DNA from: Clostridium sp. AF27-2AA
Lineage (GTDB): Bacteria > Bacillota > Clostridia > Lachnospirales > Lachnospiraceae
Direction: 5' to 3'
DNA: 64,000 nucleotides
Assembly: GCF_003478505.1 (NCBI RefSeq)
Contig: NZ_QUFI01000007.1
Coordinates: 82,607-146,606, forward strand
In this document: positions 34,703-43,151 of the stretch, one piece after another
How the letters are laid out: each line of letters starts with the position of its first letter
Numbering within the stretch: position 1 is the first letter of the stretch
Notes under the pieces: generated by a model
The model's input: the letters and a program-made list of their open reading frames with translations, nothing else
Database searches by the model: none
Told to the model about the DNA's origin: nothing
Translations under genes and position numbers: made by a program

Positions 34703-36103
34703 GTGATTCATCAGTATAAAAATAACGGATATAATATTGTCATGGACATTGCCAGCGGCTCTGTCCATGTAGTAGACGATGTAGTTTACGATGCGGTTGC
34801 GCTGTTAGAGCCGGTCATCGGAGAGGTGATGTCCCCGGTGCAGATTCCGGAAACCGCAAGAAAGAATGCAGAGGCTGAGCTTTCCAAGACCTACCCGGCT
34901 GAAGATGTAAAAGAGGCCCTGGACGAGGTTCAGGAGCTGATCAACGCAGAGGAGCTGTACACGAAGGATATTTACCAGACTTATGTGACAGATTTCAAGG
35001 CGAGAAAGACAGTTGTGAAGGCACTCTGCCTGCACATTGCCCATGATTGTAACCTGGGCTGCAAGTACTGCTTTGCGGAAGAGGGTGAGTATCACGGACG
35101 CCGTGCTCTCATGAGCTTTGAAGTAGGTAAAAAGGCACTGGATTTCCTGGTAGCCAATTCCGGTAACCGCCACAACCTGGAGGTTGACTTTTTCGGCGGC
35201 GAGCCGCTTATGAACTGGGAAGTGGTAAAGCAGCTGGTTGAGTATGGCCGTTCTCTGGAGGAGCCGAACAACAAGCATTTCCGCTTTACCATCACCACCA
35301 ACGGTGTGCTGTTAAACGATGAGATCATGGACTTCTGTAACCGTGAGATGAGCAATGTAGTCATGAGCCTGGACGGACGTAAGGAAGTCAATGACTACAT
35401 GCGTCCTACCAGAAACGGTCACGGCAGCAGTTATGAGATCACCGTTCCGAAGTTCCAGAAGTTCGCGAAGAGCCGCGCAGGCAAGGATTACTATGTCCGC
35501 GGTACCTTTACCCGCAACAATCTGGATTTCTCTGAGGATGTGAAGCATTTCGCAGATCTTGGATTTGACCAGATGTCCATCGAGCCGGTAGTCGGAGCGG
35601 AGGATGAGCCGTACGCGATCCGGAAGGAAGATCTTCCGAAGATCATGGAGGAGTATGACAAGCTGGCAGTTGAGTATATCAAGCGCAAAAAAGAGGGAAG
35701 AGGATTCAATTTCTTCCATTTCATGATTGATTTAAACCAGGGACCGTGTGTGGCAAAACGTCTTTCCGGATGCGGATCAGGTACGGAGTACCTGGCAGTT
35801 ACCCCGTGGGGCGATTTCTATCCATGCCATCAGTTTGTGGGCCAGGAGGATTTCCTGATGGGCAATGTAGACACCGGAATTACCAGAACGGATATCCGGG
35901 ATGAGTTCAAGCTCTGCAACGTCTACGCAAAAGAAAAGTGCAGAGACTGCTTTGCAAGATTCTACTGCAGTGGCGGCTGCGCAGCCAATTCCTACAACTT
36001 CCACGGAACCATTACCGATGCTTATGAGATCGGATGCGAGATGCAGAAAAAGCGTATCGAGTGTGCGATCATGATTAAGGCGGCTCTTGCCGACGAAGAA
36101 TAA
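34703..36103 (+). CDS. scfB: SCIFF radical SAM/SPASM maturase
   Basis: A 466-residue enzyme that installs a thioether in the SCIFF peptide. Radical SAM cysteines are C116, C120 and C123 (CNLGCKYC). The N-terminal 90 residues form the peptide-recognition region. The C-terminal SPASM domain holds CGSGTEYLAVTPWGDFYPC and a CRDCFARFYCSGGC block, giving the auxiliary Fe-S clusters. It starts at GTG 34703, 8 nt after AAGGAG. The order scfA-scfB-secDF-tgt-yajC is the conserved clostridial arrangement, which is firm support. Confidence 0.97.
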   Translation: MIHQYKNNGYNIVMDIASGSVHVVDDVVYDAVALLEPVIGEVMSPVQIPETARKNAEAELSKTYPAEDVKEALDEVQELINAEELYTKDIYQTYVTDFKARKTVVKALCLHIAHDCNLGCKYCFAEEGEYHGRRALMSFEVGKKALDFLVANSGNRHNLEVDFFGGEPLMNWEVVKQLVEYGRSLEEPNNKHFRFTITTNGVLLNDEIMDFCNREMSNVVMSLDGRKEVNDYMRPTRNGHGSSYEITVPKFQKFAKSRAGKDYYVRGTFTRNNLDFSEDVKHFADLGFDQMSIEPVVGAEDEPYAIRKEDLPKIMEEYDKLAVEYIKRKKEGRGFNFFHFMIDLNQGPCVAKRLSGCGSGTEYLAVTPWGDFYPCHQFVGQEDFLMGNVDTGITRTDIRDEFKLCNVYAKEKCRDCFARFYCSGGCAANSYNFHGTITDAYEIGCEMQKKRIECAIMIKAALADEE

Positions 36104-36116
36104 AAGGAGAAATAAG

Positions 36117-38249
36117 ATGAAGAACAGCAAAGTAAAAGGCCTTCTCGGCCTGCTGGTCCTGCTGTTCGCAGTGGGACTGTTCGGATTCTTCGGCTATGAT
36201 ACCATGGATGACATCAAGCTGGGTCTTGACCTGGCCGGCGGTGTCAGCATCACGTATCAGGCTGTTGATGAGAATCCGACATCGGAGGAAATGTCCGATA
36301 CCATTTACAAGCTGCAGCAGCGTGTACAGAACTACAGTACAGAGGCTGTCGTGTACCAGGAGGGAAGCGACCGGATCAACATTGATATTCCGGGTGTTTC
36401 CGATGCAAACGCAATTCTGGAAGAACTCGGTAAGCCGGGTTCCCTGATCTTTACTGACGAGACCGGTAAGACCCTCTTAACCGGTGACCAGGTGGCTTCC
36501 GCAAAAGCGGGAATCATCGAGCAGAATGGTCAGAAATCCTATGTGGTAAGCCTGACCTTCACTGAGGAAGGAACCAAGGCATTCGCTGACGCGACTTCCG
36601 CAAACGTAGGCAAGCGCATTGCCATCATTTACGACAACCAGATCTACTCTAACCCGGTGGTCCGTGAGGCCATTACCGGAGGCCAGTGCCAGATCGATGG
36701 CATGACCGATTATACCGAGGCTGAGAACCTGGCGGCAACCATCCGTATCGGTTCCCTCTCCCTGGAGCTGCAGGAGCTGCGTTCTAACGTAGTCGGAGCA
36801 CAGCTTGGCCAGCAGGCTATCTCCACCAGCTTAAAGGCAGGTGCCATCGGTTTTGCGATCGTTGCCGTATTCATGATGGTGCTTTACCTTATCCCGGGTG
36901 TGGCTGCTGTCATTGCCCTGGCTCTGTATGTTGGCCTGGTACTCATCATGCTGACTGCATTTGATATTACGCTGACGCTTCCGGGCGTAGCCGGTATCAT
37001 CCTTTCCGTTGGTATGGCGGTGGATGCGAACGTTATCATCTTCACTCGTATCAAGGAGGAAATCGGTCTCGGACACAGCGTAAAATCCGCGATCAAGGCA
37101 GGTTTCTCCAAGGCACTGTCTGCAATTCTGGATGGAAACATCACTACCCTGATTGCTGCTGCAGTCCTGTACTTCCGTGGTTCAGGTACCGTTAAGGGCT
37201 TCGCAAGCACGCTGGCGATCGGTATCGTGCTTTCCATGTTTACCGCGCTGTTCATCACCAAGGGCGCACTGTATGCCCTGTATGCGGTAGGCTTTGAGGA
37301 ACCGAAATTCTATGGAACCAAGAAGGACGGAAAGATCATCAACTTCCTCGGAAAGAAGAATATCTGCTTCATCCTTTCCATCGCTGTCATCGTGGCAGGC
37401 TGGGCAGGCATGGCTCTGCACAAGGGCCAGACCGGCTACGTCTTAAACTATGGCATGGATTTCACCGGCGGTACCTCCACCAACGTCACCTTCAATGAGG
37501 ATATGAGCCTGGATGATATTTCCGCAAAGGTTGTTCCGGTTGTCTCCAAGATTACTGGTGACGCAGACGTTCAGACCCAGAAGGTTGCCGGTACCAACGA
37601 GGTTATCATCAAGACCAAGACTCTGGACGTAGAGCAGAGACAGCAGTTAGAGGATGCCATGGTTGAGAATTTTGGTGTTGACGCTGAGAAGATCACCGCA
37701 GAGAGCATTTCCGGCGCAGTCAGCACCGAGATGAAGAAGGATGCCGTATGGGCTGTGACCATTGCAACAGTTCTGATGCTGCTGTACATCTGGTTCCGCT
37801 TTAAGGATATCCGCTTTGCAGCCAGCGCAATCCTGGCTCTTGTACACGATGTTCTGGTTGTTGTTACCTTCTACTCCCTGGCGAAGTGGTCGGTTGGCTC
37901 CACCTTCATCGCATGTATGCTGACCATTGTAGGTTACTCCATCAACGCGACGATCGTTATCTTCGACCGTATCCGTGAGAACCTGGCACTGAAGAAGGCA
38001 GGCAGCAAGCAGACACTGGAAGAGATCGTAAACTTAAGTATCACCCAGACCTTTACCAGAAGCATCAATACTTCCCTGACTACCTTCATCATGGTATTCG
38101 TTCTGTTCCTTCTGGGCGTATCCTCCATCCGTGAGTTCGCCCTGCCGCTTATGGTTGGTATCGTCTGCGGAACCTATTCTTCCGTATGCGTGACCGGTGC
38201 TCTCTGGTATGTCCTGACTACCAGAAAACAGAAAAAGGCTGAGAAATAA
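36117..38249 (+). CDS. secDF: Protein translocase subunit SecDF (fused SecD and SecF)
   Basis: A 710-residue fusion. The SecD half (to about 410) has the opening helix, DLAGGVSITYQ, the P1-type external domain with SLILT-like strands and a membrane block with GVAGIILSVGMAVDANVIIFTRIKEE. The SecF half (about 420-710) has its own first helix, MDFTGGTSTNVTF and a second block with VGYSINATIVIFDRIREN. The enzyme uses proton motive force to complete secretion. ATG 36117 follows AAGGAG; the in-frame ATG at 36087 lies in scfB. It is 13 nt after scfB and 2 nt before tgt. Confidence 0.96.
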   Translation: MKNSKVKGLLGLLVLLFAVGLFGFFGYDTMDDIKLGLDLAGGVSITYQAVDENPTSEEMSDTIYKLQQRVQNYSTEAVVYQEGSDRINIDIPGVSDANAILEELGKPGSLIFTDETGKTLLTGDQVASAKAGIIEQNGQKSYVVSLTFTEEGTKAFADATSANVGKRIAIIYDNQIYSNPVVREAITGGQCQIDGMTDYTEAENLAATIRIGSLSLELQELRSNVVGAQLGQQAISTSLKAGAIGFAIVAVFMMVLYLIPGVAAVIALALYVGLVLIMLTAFDITLTLPGVAGIILSVGMAVDANVIIFTRIKEEIGLGHSVKSAIKAGFSKALSAILDGNITTLIAAAVLYFRGSGTVKGFASTLAIGIVLSMFTALFITKGALYALYAVGFEEPKFYGTKKDGKIINFLGKKNICFILSIAVIVAGWAGMALHKGQTGYVLNYGMDFTGGTSTNVTFNEDMSLDDISAKVVPVVSKITGDADVQTQKVAGTNEVIIKTKTLDVEQRQQLEDAMVENFGVDAEKITAESISGAVSTEMKKDAVWAVTIATVLMLLYIWFRFKDIRFAASAILALVHDVLVVVTFYSLAKWSVGSTFIACMLTIVGYSINATIVIFDRIRENLALKKAGSKQTLEEIVNLSITQTFTRSINTSLTTFIMVFVLFLLGVSSIREFALPLMVGIVCGTYSSVCVTGALWYVLTTRKQKKAEK

Positions 38250-38251
38250 TT

Positions 38252-39391
38252 ATGAAATATAAACTGATCACAACGGACGGACGGGCCAAGCGCGCTGAGG
38301 TTGAGACCGTGCACGGCACCATCCAGACTCCGGTTTTCATGAATGTAGGCACGGTGGCCGCCATTAAGGGCGCGGTTTCCACCGATGACCTGCGCCAGAT
38401 CGGCACTCAGGTGGAGCTGTCCAACACCTACCACCTGCATGTGCGGACCGGCGACAAGCTGATCAAGCAGTTTGGCGGACTTCATAAGTTCATGAACTGG
38501 GATAAGCCGATCTTAACCGATTCCGGCGGCTTTCAGGTATTTTCCCTTTCCGGTCTTCGAAAGATCAAGGAAGAGGGTGTAACCTTCCGCTCCCATATTG
38601 ACGGACACAAGATCTTTATGGGACCGGAGGAGAGCATGCAGATTCAGTCCAATCTGGCTTCTACCATTGCCATGGCTTTCGACGAATGCCCGCCGAGCCA
38701 TGCGGAGCTTTCCTATATCCAGCATTCCGTAGACCGCACCACGCGGTGGCTGGAGCGCTGTAAGAAGGAAATGGCAAGACTGAATTCCCTGCCGGATACC
38801 ATCAACAAGGAGCAGCTCCTGTTCGGTATCAACCAGGGCGGCGTTGTGGATTCCATCCGCATCCAGCACGCAAAAACCATCGCGGATATGGATCTGGACG
38901 GTTACGCAGTGGGCGGCCTTGCCGTAGGCGAGACCCATGAGGAGATGTATCACATCCTCGATGTAACCGTTCCGCATCTTCCGCAGAACAAGCCGACTTA
39001 CCTGATGGGCGTTGGAACTCCGGCGAACATTTTAGAGGCGGTAGACCGCGGCGTGGATTTCTTTGACTGTGTTTACCCGTCCCGCAACGGACGCCACAGT
39101 CATGTATACACAAACCACGGCAAGCTCAATCTGTTAAATCAGAAGTACGAGCTTGATCCGCGTCCGATCGAGGAAGGCTGCCAGTGCCCGGCATGCCGTT
39201 CCTATTCCAGAGCATACATCCGTCACCTGTTCAAGGCGAAGGAAATGCTGGGAATGCGTCTGTGCGTCTTGCATAATCTGTATTTTTATAATAAAATGAT
39301 GGAAGAGATCCGCGACGCGATCGAACAGCACCGGTACGCAGAGTACAAGGCTCAGAAGCTTGCCGGTATGGAGGAAGGCCCGCAGGAATAG
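38252..39391 (+). CDS. tgt: Queuine tRNA-ribosyltransferase (Tgt)
   Basis: A 379-residue bacterial Tgt, exchanging G34 for preQ1 in tRNAs of the GUN group. The substrate-binding DSGGFQVFSL (about residues 90-99), the GVGTPANILEAV block, the catalytic Asp in DFFDCVYPSRNGRH and the zinc site CQCPACRSYSR...LHN (three Cys and a His near residues 307-340) are intact. It sits 2 nt after secDF and 83 nt before yajC, the classical yajC-secDF-tgt grouping. Confidence 0.97.
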   Translation: MKYKLITTDGRAKRAEVETVHGTIQTPVFMNVGTVAAIKGAVSTDDLRQIGTQVELSNTYHLHVRTGDKLIKQFGGLHKFMNWDKPILTDSGGFQVFSLSGLRKIKEEGVTFRSHIDGHKIFMGPEESMQIQSNLASTIAMAFDECPPSHAELSYIQHSVDRTTRWLERCKKEMARLNSLPDTINKEQLLFGINQGGVVDSIRIQHAKTIADMDLDGYAVGGLAVGETHEEMYHILDVTVPHLPQNKPTYLMGVGTPANILEAVDRGVDFFDCVYPSRNGRHSHVYTNHGKLNLLNQKYELDPRPIEEGCQCPACRSYSRAYIRHLFKAKEMLGMRLCVLHNLYFYNKMMEEIRDAIEQHRYAEYKAQKLAGMEEGPQE

Positions 39392-39474
39392 TTTCTTAAC
39401 ATTTCGGGGTTTTTAAACAAAAACGAATAAGGCTGGCCAGAGCGAGGCGCAGGCACAGCCGCAAGGAGGACAAC

Positions 39475-39771
39475 ATGTTATTAGCAACTGCAGCAGCAAA
39501 CCCGACCATGATGATCGTGTTATACGTGGTAATCTTGGGTGGTATCTTCTACTTCATGGGCTACCGTCCGCAGAAGAAGGAGAAAAAGAGAGTAGACGAG
39601 ATGATGGCAAGCCTTGCTATCGGCGACAGCGTACTGACCAGCAGCGGTTTCTACGGCGTAATTATCGACATGACCGATGACACCGTGATCGTAGAGTTTG
39701 GCAGCAACAAAAACTGCCGCATCCCGATGCAGAAGGCAGCAATCGTACAGGTTGAGAAGCCGGAGGCATAA
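39475..39771 (+). CDS. yajC: Preprotein translocase accessory subunit YajC
   Basis: A 98-residue protein with one N-terminal helix (about residues 12-30), a YRPQKKEKKR turn, and a soluble small barrel with DSVLTSSGFYGVIIDM and VIVEFGSNKNCRIPMQ. It associates with SecDF. AAGGAGG lies 7 nt before the ATG. It ends the secDF operon, and is followed by the second long palindrome and a strong terminator. Confidence 0.95.
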   Translation: MLLATAAANPTMMIVLYVVILGGIFYFMGYRPQKKEKKRVDEMMASLAIGDSVLTSSGFYGVIIDMTDDTVIVEFGSNKNCRIPMQKAAIVQVEKPEA

Positions 39772-39800
39772 AAATTTAAAAGCAATAGCAATAAAGGTCC

Positions 39801-39980
39801 GAAGCCGGTAATCCCGGCATACCGCTGCGCAAAATATGGGTATTGTGTTCGGACGATGCAGCTGACAGATGTTTGCGGATAGTCGGACGAAACGTCCGCC
39901 TCCCTCAAACACCAGTCGCTGCATAGCCGGACACGTATACCCATATTTATGCTCCGCGGAATGCCGGGATAACCGGCTTC
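39801..39980. repeat. Long palindromic intergenic element, copy 2 (after yajC)
   Basis: The outer arms GAAGCCGGTAATCCCGGCAT (39801-39820) and its partner ending at 39980 pair with one mismatch, and pairing continues inward through AAATATGGGTAT with ATACCCATATTT, and ATGCAGC with GCTGCAT, to the apical hairpin CGGAC-GAAA-CGTCCG around 39884-39898. The 180-nt element is about 85% self-complementary. Like copy 1 it is preceded by AAGGTCCG and holds ACAGATGTT in the inner left arm, so the two appear related although the arm sequences differ. Confidence 0.85.
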
Positions 39981-40015
39981 TGCTGTATTGAATCCGCTAA
40001 GAGAGAAATAAAATC

Positions 40016-40080
40016 AGCCAGAACGGTACTGATAAAAGCCATGATTTCGAGCTTTTACCAGTACCATTCTGGCTGTGTTT
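40016..40080 (+). terminator. Terminator of the secDF-tgt-yajC operon
   Basis: A 24-bp stem with few mismatches (AGCCAGAACGGTACTGATAA... from 40016 pairs with ...GTACCATTCTGGCT ending at 40074), an 11-nt loop and a T-run after it. It is 245 nt after yajC, beyond the long palindrome. Confidence 0.85.
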
Positions 40081-40112
40081 TTTATTACCGTAGAATAGCA
40101 GGAAAGCAGAAG

Positions 40113-40188
40113 CAGGCCTGTGCCTTCTGGTCAATGTCGGAAAGCGGCTCCATGGGGAGGTCAATGACGGCTCCGCAGCTTCTGCATA
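40113..40188 (-). pseudogene. Fragment of perR (internal 76 bp)
   Basis: These 76 bases match 42758-42833, inside the perR gene, at 74 positions (differences near 40137 and 40145). On the minus strand they read CRSCGAVIDLPMEPLSDIDQ, the zinc-binding CxxC region of the Fur-family protein. The similarity stops abruptly on both sides: the left flank runs into unrelated sequence and the right into the repeat region. It is a partial duplication in the same orientation as perR 2.6 kb away, with no start codon or other half. Not a functional gene. Confidence 0.85.
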
Positions 40189-40297
40189 TCAATCCGTTCC
40201 AGGAACAGATCGCGAAACTGTGGTTTGCCGGTATCAGGCTGGAGATGCGGGTGGCGAAGCTTGTGGGAATAAAAATCTGAGAATACAGCCGCATATA

Positions 40298-40382
40298 TAA
40301 TATGTCTTTTCGTGCAAAAACTGAATGATTTAATATGTCTTTTCGTGCAAAATAGAACTGTCTGAGCTTGCCTTTTCGTGCA
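40298..40382. repeat. Three 33-bp-period tandem repeats upstream of the AAA ATPase gene
   Basis: The unit core TGTCTTTTCGTGCA occurs at 40303-40316 and 40336-40349 exactly, and as TGCCTTTTCGTGCA at 40369-40382; the first two copies are identical over 22 nt (from 40298 and 40331). The period is exactly 33 bp, three helical turns. It is the last thing before the ATPase gene apart from about 75 nt. On the minus strand it would read repeated CTKRxx peptides, which I take as a by-product of the period being divisible by three. An iteron-like binding array is the simplest idea. Confidence 0.75.
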
Positions 40383-40459
40383 TCCATGTGATAAACTGGA
40401 GATATCAGCGTATACTATACAAGGAGTTTTCATGTGTTGCTAAATGGAGGAAAGGGCAG

Positions 40460-41800
40460 ATGCTGAAACGAAAAATTTATGATTCTCTTGTTGCCTGGAA
40501 AAACAGAAGCTGCGGAAAAACAGCTTTACTGATTGATGGGGCACGGCGGGTTGGAAAAAGTTATATTGCAGAGCAGTTTGCAGAAAATGAATACAAAAGC
40601 TATATTATTGTTGATTTTGGTAATCTCCCAAAAGATGTGTTGGCGCTTTTTGAGAATGATACAACGGATTTTGATTTGTTTTTTGCAAAGCTTGTTCTTT
40701 TTTATGGAAAGGCACTTCCGAAGAGAGAATCCTTAATTATCTTTGATGAAGTACAGCAGTTTCCGCAGGCCAGACAGCTTATTAAATATCTTGTTGCAGA
40801 TGGACGTTATGATTATTTGGAGACGGGTTCTCTGATTCGCCTGAAGAAAAATGTAAAGGATATCATTATTCCATCGGAAGAGGAGCATATTGAAATGTTT
40901 CCGTTGGATTTTGAAGAATTTTTATGGGCAATGGGGGATGAGGTTACAACATCTTTTATTCGGGAGTGCTTTGAAAAGAAAATGCCATTAGGGCAGGGGG
41001 CTCACCGAAAGGTTATGAACAGCTTTCGCCAGTATCTTCTCGTAGGCGGAATGCCTCAATCGGTTCTGGCTTACATGAATGGGAAAGATTTTGAGGCTTC
41101 GGATACGGCGAAACGCAATATTCTCCGTCTTTACCGGGATGATGTTGCTAAATTCGCAGATGGCTATGAGGATAAAGTATTTGCAGTATTTGATGGAATT
41201 CCGGGCCAGTTATCCAAGAAAGAAAAGAAGTATAAATTGTCATCACTGGACAAAAATGCGCGTTTCCGTTCATTTGAAGATTCTTTTGTCTGGTTGAATG
41301 AAGCAATGATTGTAAATACCTGTTTTAACGCTACGGATCCGAATGTGGGACTTGCGTTAAGTGCTGACCATGCAACACAAAAGTGTTATATGGCAGATAC
41401 AGGACTTCTTACCACACAGACATTTATGGATGGTGCTTATACGGATAATGAACTCTATAAGGCAATTCTGTTTGACAGACTGGATATCAATGAAGGAATG
41501 ATACTGGAAAATGCAGTGGCGCAGATGTTAAGAACAAATGGCCATAAGCTTTATTTTTATTCCCGCTGTGATAAAGAAAACAGGGAAAATCACATGGAAA
41601 TCGACTTTCTGATTACGGAAGGAAAGCGGATTGTGCCGATAGAAGTAAAATCTGGAAATTATCGTTCTCATGCTTCTCTGGATAAGTTCAGGAGCAAGTT
41701 TGCTTCTAAAATAGGAAATGCTTACATTTTGTATACAAAAGATGTGATGGAGAAAGATGGAATTCTTCATCTGCCGGTATACATGGCAATGTTTTTATAA
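40460..41800 (+). CDS. AAA-family ATPase of the DUF4143/ATP-binding protein type with a nuclease-like C-terminus
   Basis: A 446-residue protein. Walker A is GARRVGKS (residues 27-34), Walker B ends IIFDE (95-96), and YLETGS supplies the sensor. The middle is the ATPase lid and a winged-helix-like part (MADTGLLTTQTF). The C-terminal E380-x-D382 ... E395-x-K397 (EIDFLI, VPIEVKSG) resembles the PD-(D/E)xK nuclease core of these proteins. The start has GGAGG with 9-nt spacing. The gene is visibly more AT-rich than its neighbours, so it is probably acquired. Members are abundant in anaerobes and of unproven function; a DNA-maintenance or defence role is often guessed. Confidence 0.88.
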   Translation: MLKRKIYDSLVAWKNRSCGKTALLIDGARRVGKSYIAEQFAENEYKSYIIVDFGNLPKDVLALFENDTTDFDLFFAKLVLFYGKALPKRESLIIFDEVQQFPQARQLIKYLVADGRYDYLETGSLIRLKKNVKDIIIPSEEEHIEMFPLDFEEFLWAMGDEVTTSFIRECFEKKMPLGQGAHRKVMNSFRQYLLVGGMPQSVLAYMNGKDFEASDTAKRNILRLYRDDVAKFADGYEDKVFAVFDGIPGQLSKKEKKYKLSSLDKNARFRSFEDSFVWLNEAMIVNTCFNATDPNVGLALSADHATQKCYMADTGLLTTQTFMDGAYTDNELYKAILFDRLDINEGMILENAVAQMLRTNGHKLYFYSRCDKENRENHMEIDFLITEGKRIVPIEVKSGNYRSHASLDKFRSKFASKIGNAYILYTKDVMEKDGILHLPVYMAMFL

Positions 41801-41802
41801 GA

Positions 41803-41943
41803 GAAATAAGTTGTTTACAGCAAGAACAGGGCTGCGTCCTGATGGAAGAACTGGCTGAGAAGGAAACCATCGATGAACCGATTGGCGGCCTGGAAGTATT
41901 ACAGAAAGAAGATGTATTAAAAATCCTGGAAATGGCAAAGTAA
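41803..41943 (+). pseudogene. Short C-terminal gene remnant downstream of the ATPase
   Basis: An open frame running into TAA at 41941-41943, with an internal ATG at 41842 that would give 33 residues (MEELAEKETIDEPIGGLEVL and on to EMAK). There is no clear ribosome binding site for it. The composition looks like the end of a real helical protein whose front is lost. Its GC content matches the core genes, not the ATPase, so it may mark the right edge of an insertion. Identity unknown. Confidence 0.35.
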
Positions 41944-41955
41944 AGTTCTGAATGC

Positions 41956-41994
41956 AAAAACGGGAGACATCCAACCGGAAGTCTCCCGTTTTTT
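41956..41994 (+). terminator. Bidirectional terminator between the ATPase region and rubrerythrin
   Basis: A 13-bp stem (AAAAACGGGAGAC at 41956-41968 with GTCTCCCGTTTTT at 41981-41993), 12-nt loop and flanking A and T runs. It can stop both the plus-strand remnant and the minus-strand rubrerythrin gene. Confidence 0.9.
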
Positions 41995-42014
41995 AAGCAA
42001 TCATATACAGGTAA

Positions 42015-42557
42015 TTAACCAAAATATCTCTTTAACAGGCCCTCAAATGCTTTCCCGTGTCTTGCCTCATCTCTTGCCATCTCATGAACGGTGTCATGGA
42101 TTGCGTCCAGGTTTGCTGCTTTTGCTCTCTTAGCCAGGTCGAATTTGCCTTCGGTTGCGCCGTGCTCAGCGGCAACTCTCATCTCCAGGTTCTTCTTGGT
42201 GGAGTCGGTTACAACCTCACCTAACAGCTCTGCGAATTTTGCAGCGTGCTCAGCCTCTTCGTAAGCTGCCTTCTCCCAGTAAAGGCCGATCTCCGGATAA
42301 CCCTCTCTGTGAGCAACTCTTGCCATAGCCAGGTACATACCAACCTCAGAGCACTCTCCCTCGAAGTTTGCTCTTAAGTCAGCCAGAATGTCTTCGCTGA
42401 CGCCCTGTGCAACGCCTACTACGTGCTCAGCGGCCCAGGTCATCTCGCCTGCCTGCTCTTTGAATTTGGAAGCCGGTGCCTTACATACCGGGCAGAATTC
42501 CGGTGCAGCGTCTCCCTCGTAAACATAACCACATACAGTACAAACCCATTTCTTCAT
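42015..42557 (-). CDS. Reverse rubrerythrin
   Basis: A 180-residue peroxide-scavenging protein with the domain order reversed: an N-terminal rubredoxin-like domain with CTVCG and CPVC (Cys near 6, 9, 24, 27) followed by a ferritin-like di-iron domain (ExxxxE...H and [18 protein letters not shown]). This order is called reverse rubrerythrin and is known as a PerR-controlled peroxidase in clostridia. It lies 121 nt after perR on the same strand, and an AAAGGAG site precedes the start. It most likely receives electrons via NADH:rubredoxin oxidoreductase encoded elsewhere. Confidence 0.93.
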   Translation of the reverse strand: MKKWVCTVCGYVYEGDAAPEFCPVCKAPASKFKEQAGEMTWAAEHVVGVAQGVSEDILADLRANFEGECSEVGMYLAMARVAHREGYPEIGLYWEKAAYEEAEHAAKFAELLGEVVTDSTKKNLEMRVAAEHGATEGKFDLAKRAKAANLDAIHDTVHEMARDEARHGKAFEGLLKRYFG

Positions 42558-42678
42558 AACTCGTTTCTCCTTTACATGTGAAATATAGTTTTATTTGTGT
42601 TGGCGGACTGCCGGCACTGACCTGCCTGCAGTCTGACCAGTGATGCTTTTTGTAACATAGCGGCCGTGGATCTTTCGG

Positions 42679-43074
42679 CTAATGCTGATTTTTCCTGCAG
42701 CAGTCCGCGCAGCGGCCGAAAAAGAAGATAGTGTGATCTTCTACCTGGCCTGCGGTACAGGCCTGTGCCTTCTGGTCAATGGCGGAAAGTGGCTCCATGG
42801 GGAGGTCAATGACGGCTCCGCAGCTTCTGCATACAAAATGGTAATGCAGGCTGGTGTCTGCGTCAAAGTGATCCTTTCCGTCCCCGAAGGTGAGCTTCTG
42901 GACTTCTCCAAGTTCTACAAGAAGGTTTAAGTTCCGGTATACGGTACCGAGACTGATGTTCGGGAACTCCTCGCGAATGCTTGCGTATACGGCGTCTGCG
43001 GTCGGATGATCCTTGCGGTTCATGAGACTTGCTTTGATGGATTCCCGCTGACGGCTGTATTTTAATATCTTCAT
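42679..43074 (-). CDS. PerR-like Fur-family peroxide regulator
   Basis: A 131-residue Fur-family repressor. A winged-helix DNA-binding domain is clear (HPTADAVYASIREEFPNISL, GTVYRNLNLL), then the metal-sensing half with HFDADTSLHYHFVCRSCG, and zinc-site cysteine pairs CRSC and CADC. Placement ahead of a rubrerythrin and a palindromic box on its own promoter favour PerR over Fur or Zur. It starts at ATG 43074 behind AAAAGGAG. A 76-bp part of this gene recurs at 40113-40188. Confidence 0.9.
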   Translation of the reverse strand: MKILKYSRQRESIKASLMNRKDHPTADAVYASIREEFPNISLGTVYRNLNLLVELGEVQKLTFGDGKDHFDADTSLHYHFVCRSCGAVIDLPMEPLSAIDQKAQACTAGQVEDHTIFFFGRCADCCRKNQH

Positions 43075-43099
43075 TGCAGCTCCTTTTCATCAAGAGATA

Positions 43100-43151
43100 A
43101 TAGTAATGATTACTATGATTGGATTATAGCAAATGCGGAGAAGGATGTCAA
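43100..43151 (-). promoter_or_regulatory. perR promoter with a Fur/PerR box
   Basis: On the minus strand TTGACA (43151-43146), 17 nt, TATAAT (43128-43123): a consensus promoter. Directly downstream lies the perfect 17-bp palindrome ATAGTAATGATTACTAT (43116-43100), a 7-1-7-type Fur-family box at the likely start site, so perR is probably autoregulated. The -35 box lies in the loop of the terminator of the neighbouring kinase-like gene. Confidence 0.85.

Noticed and set aside
40041..40280. 79-residue plus-strand ORF opposite the perR fragment
   Set aside because: It begins inside a terminator hairpin and reads antisense through the perR fragment; no binding site or family.
40298..40382. 33-bp repeats as a CRISPR array
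   Set aside because: The units share only about 14-22 nt, with spacers of 11-19 nt, three copies only, and no cas genes.
40085..40433. Minus-strand ORFs with repeated CTKR or ARKDI peptides
   Set aside because: They are translations of the 33-bp repeats and of the perR fragment; the period divides by three, and there is no ribosome binding site. Treated as non-coding.
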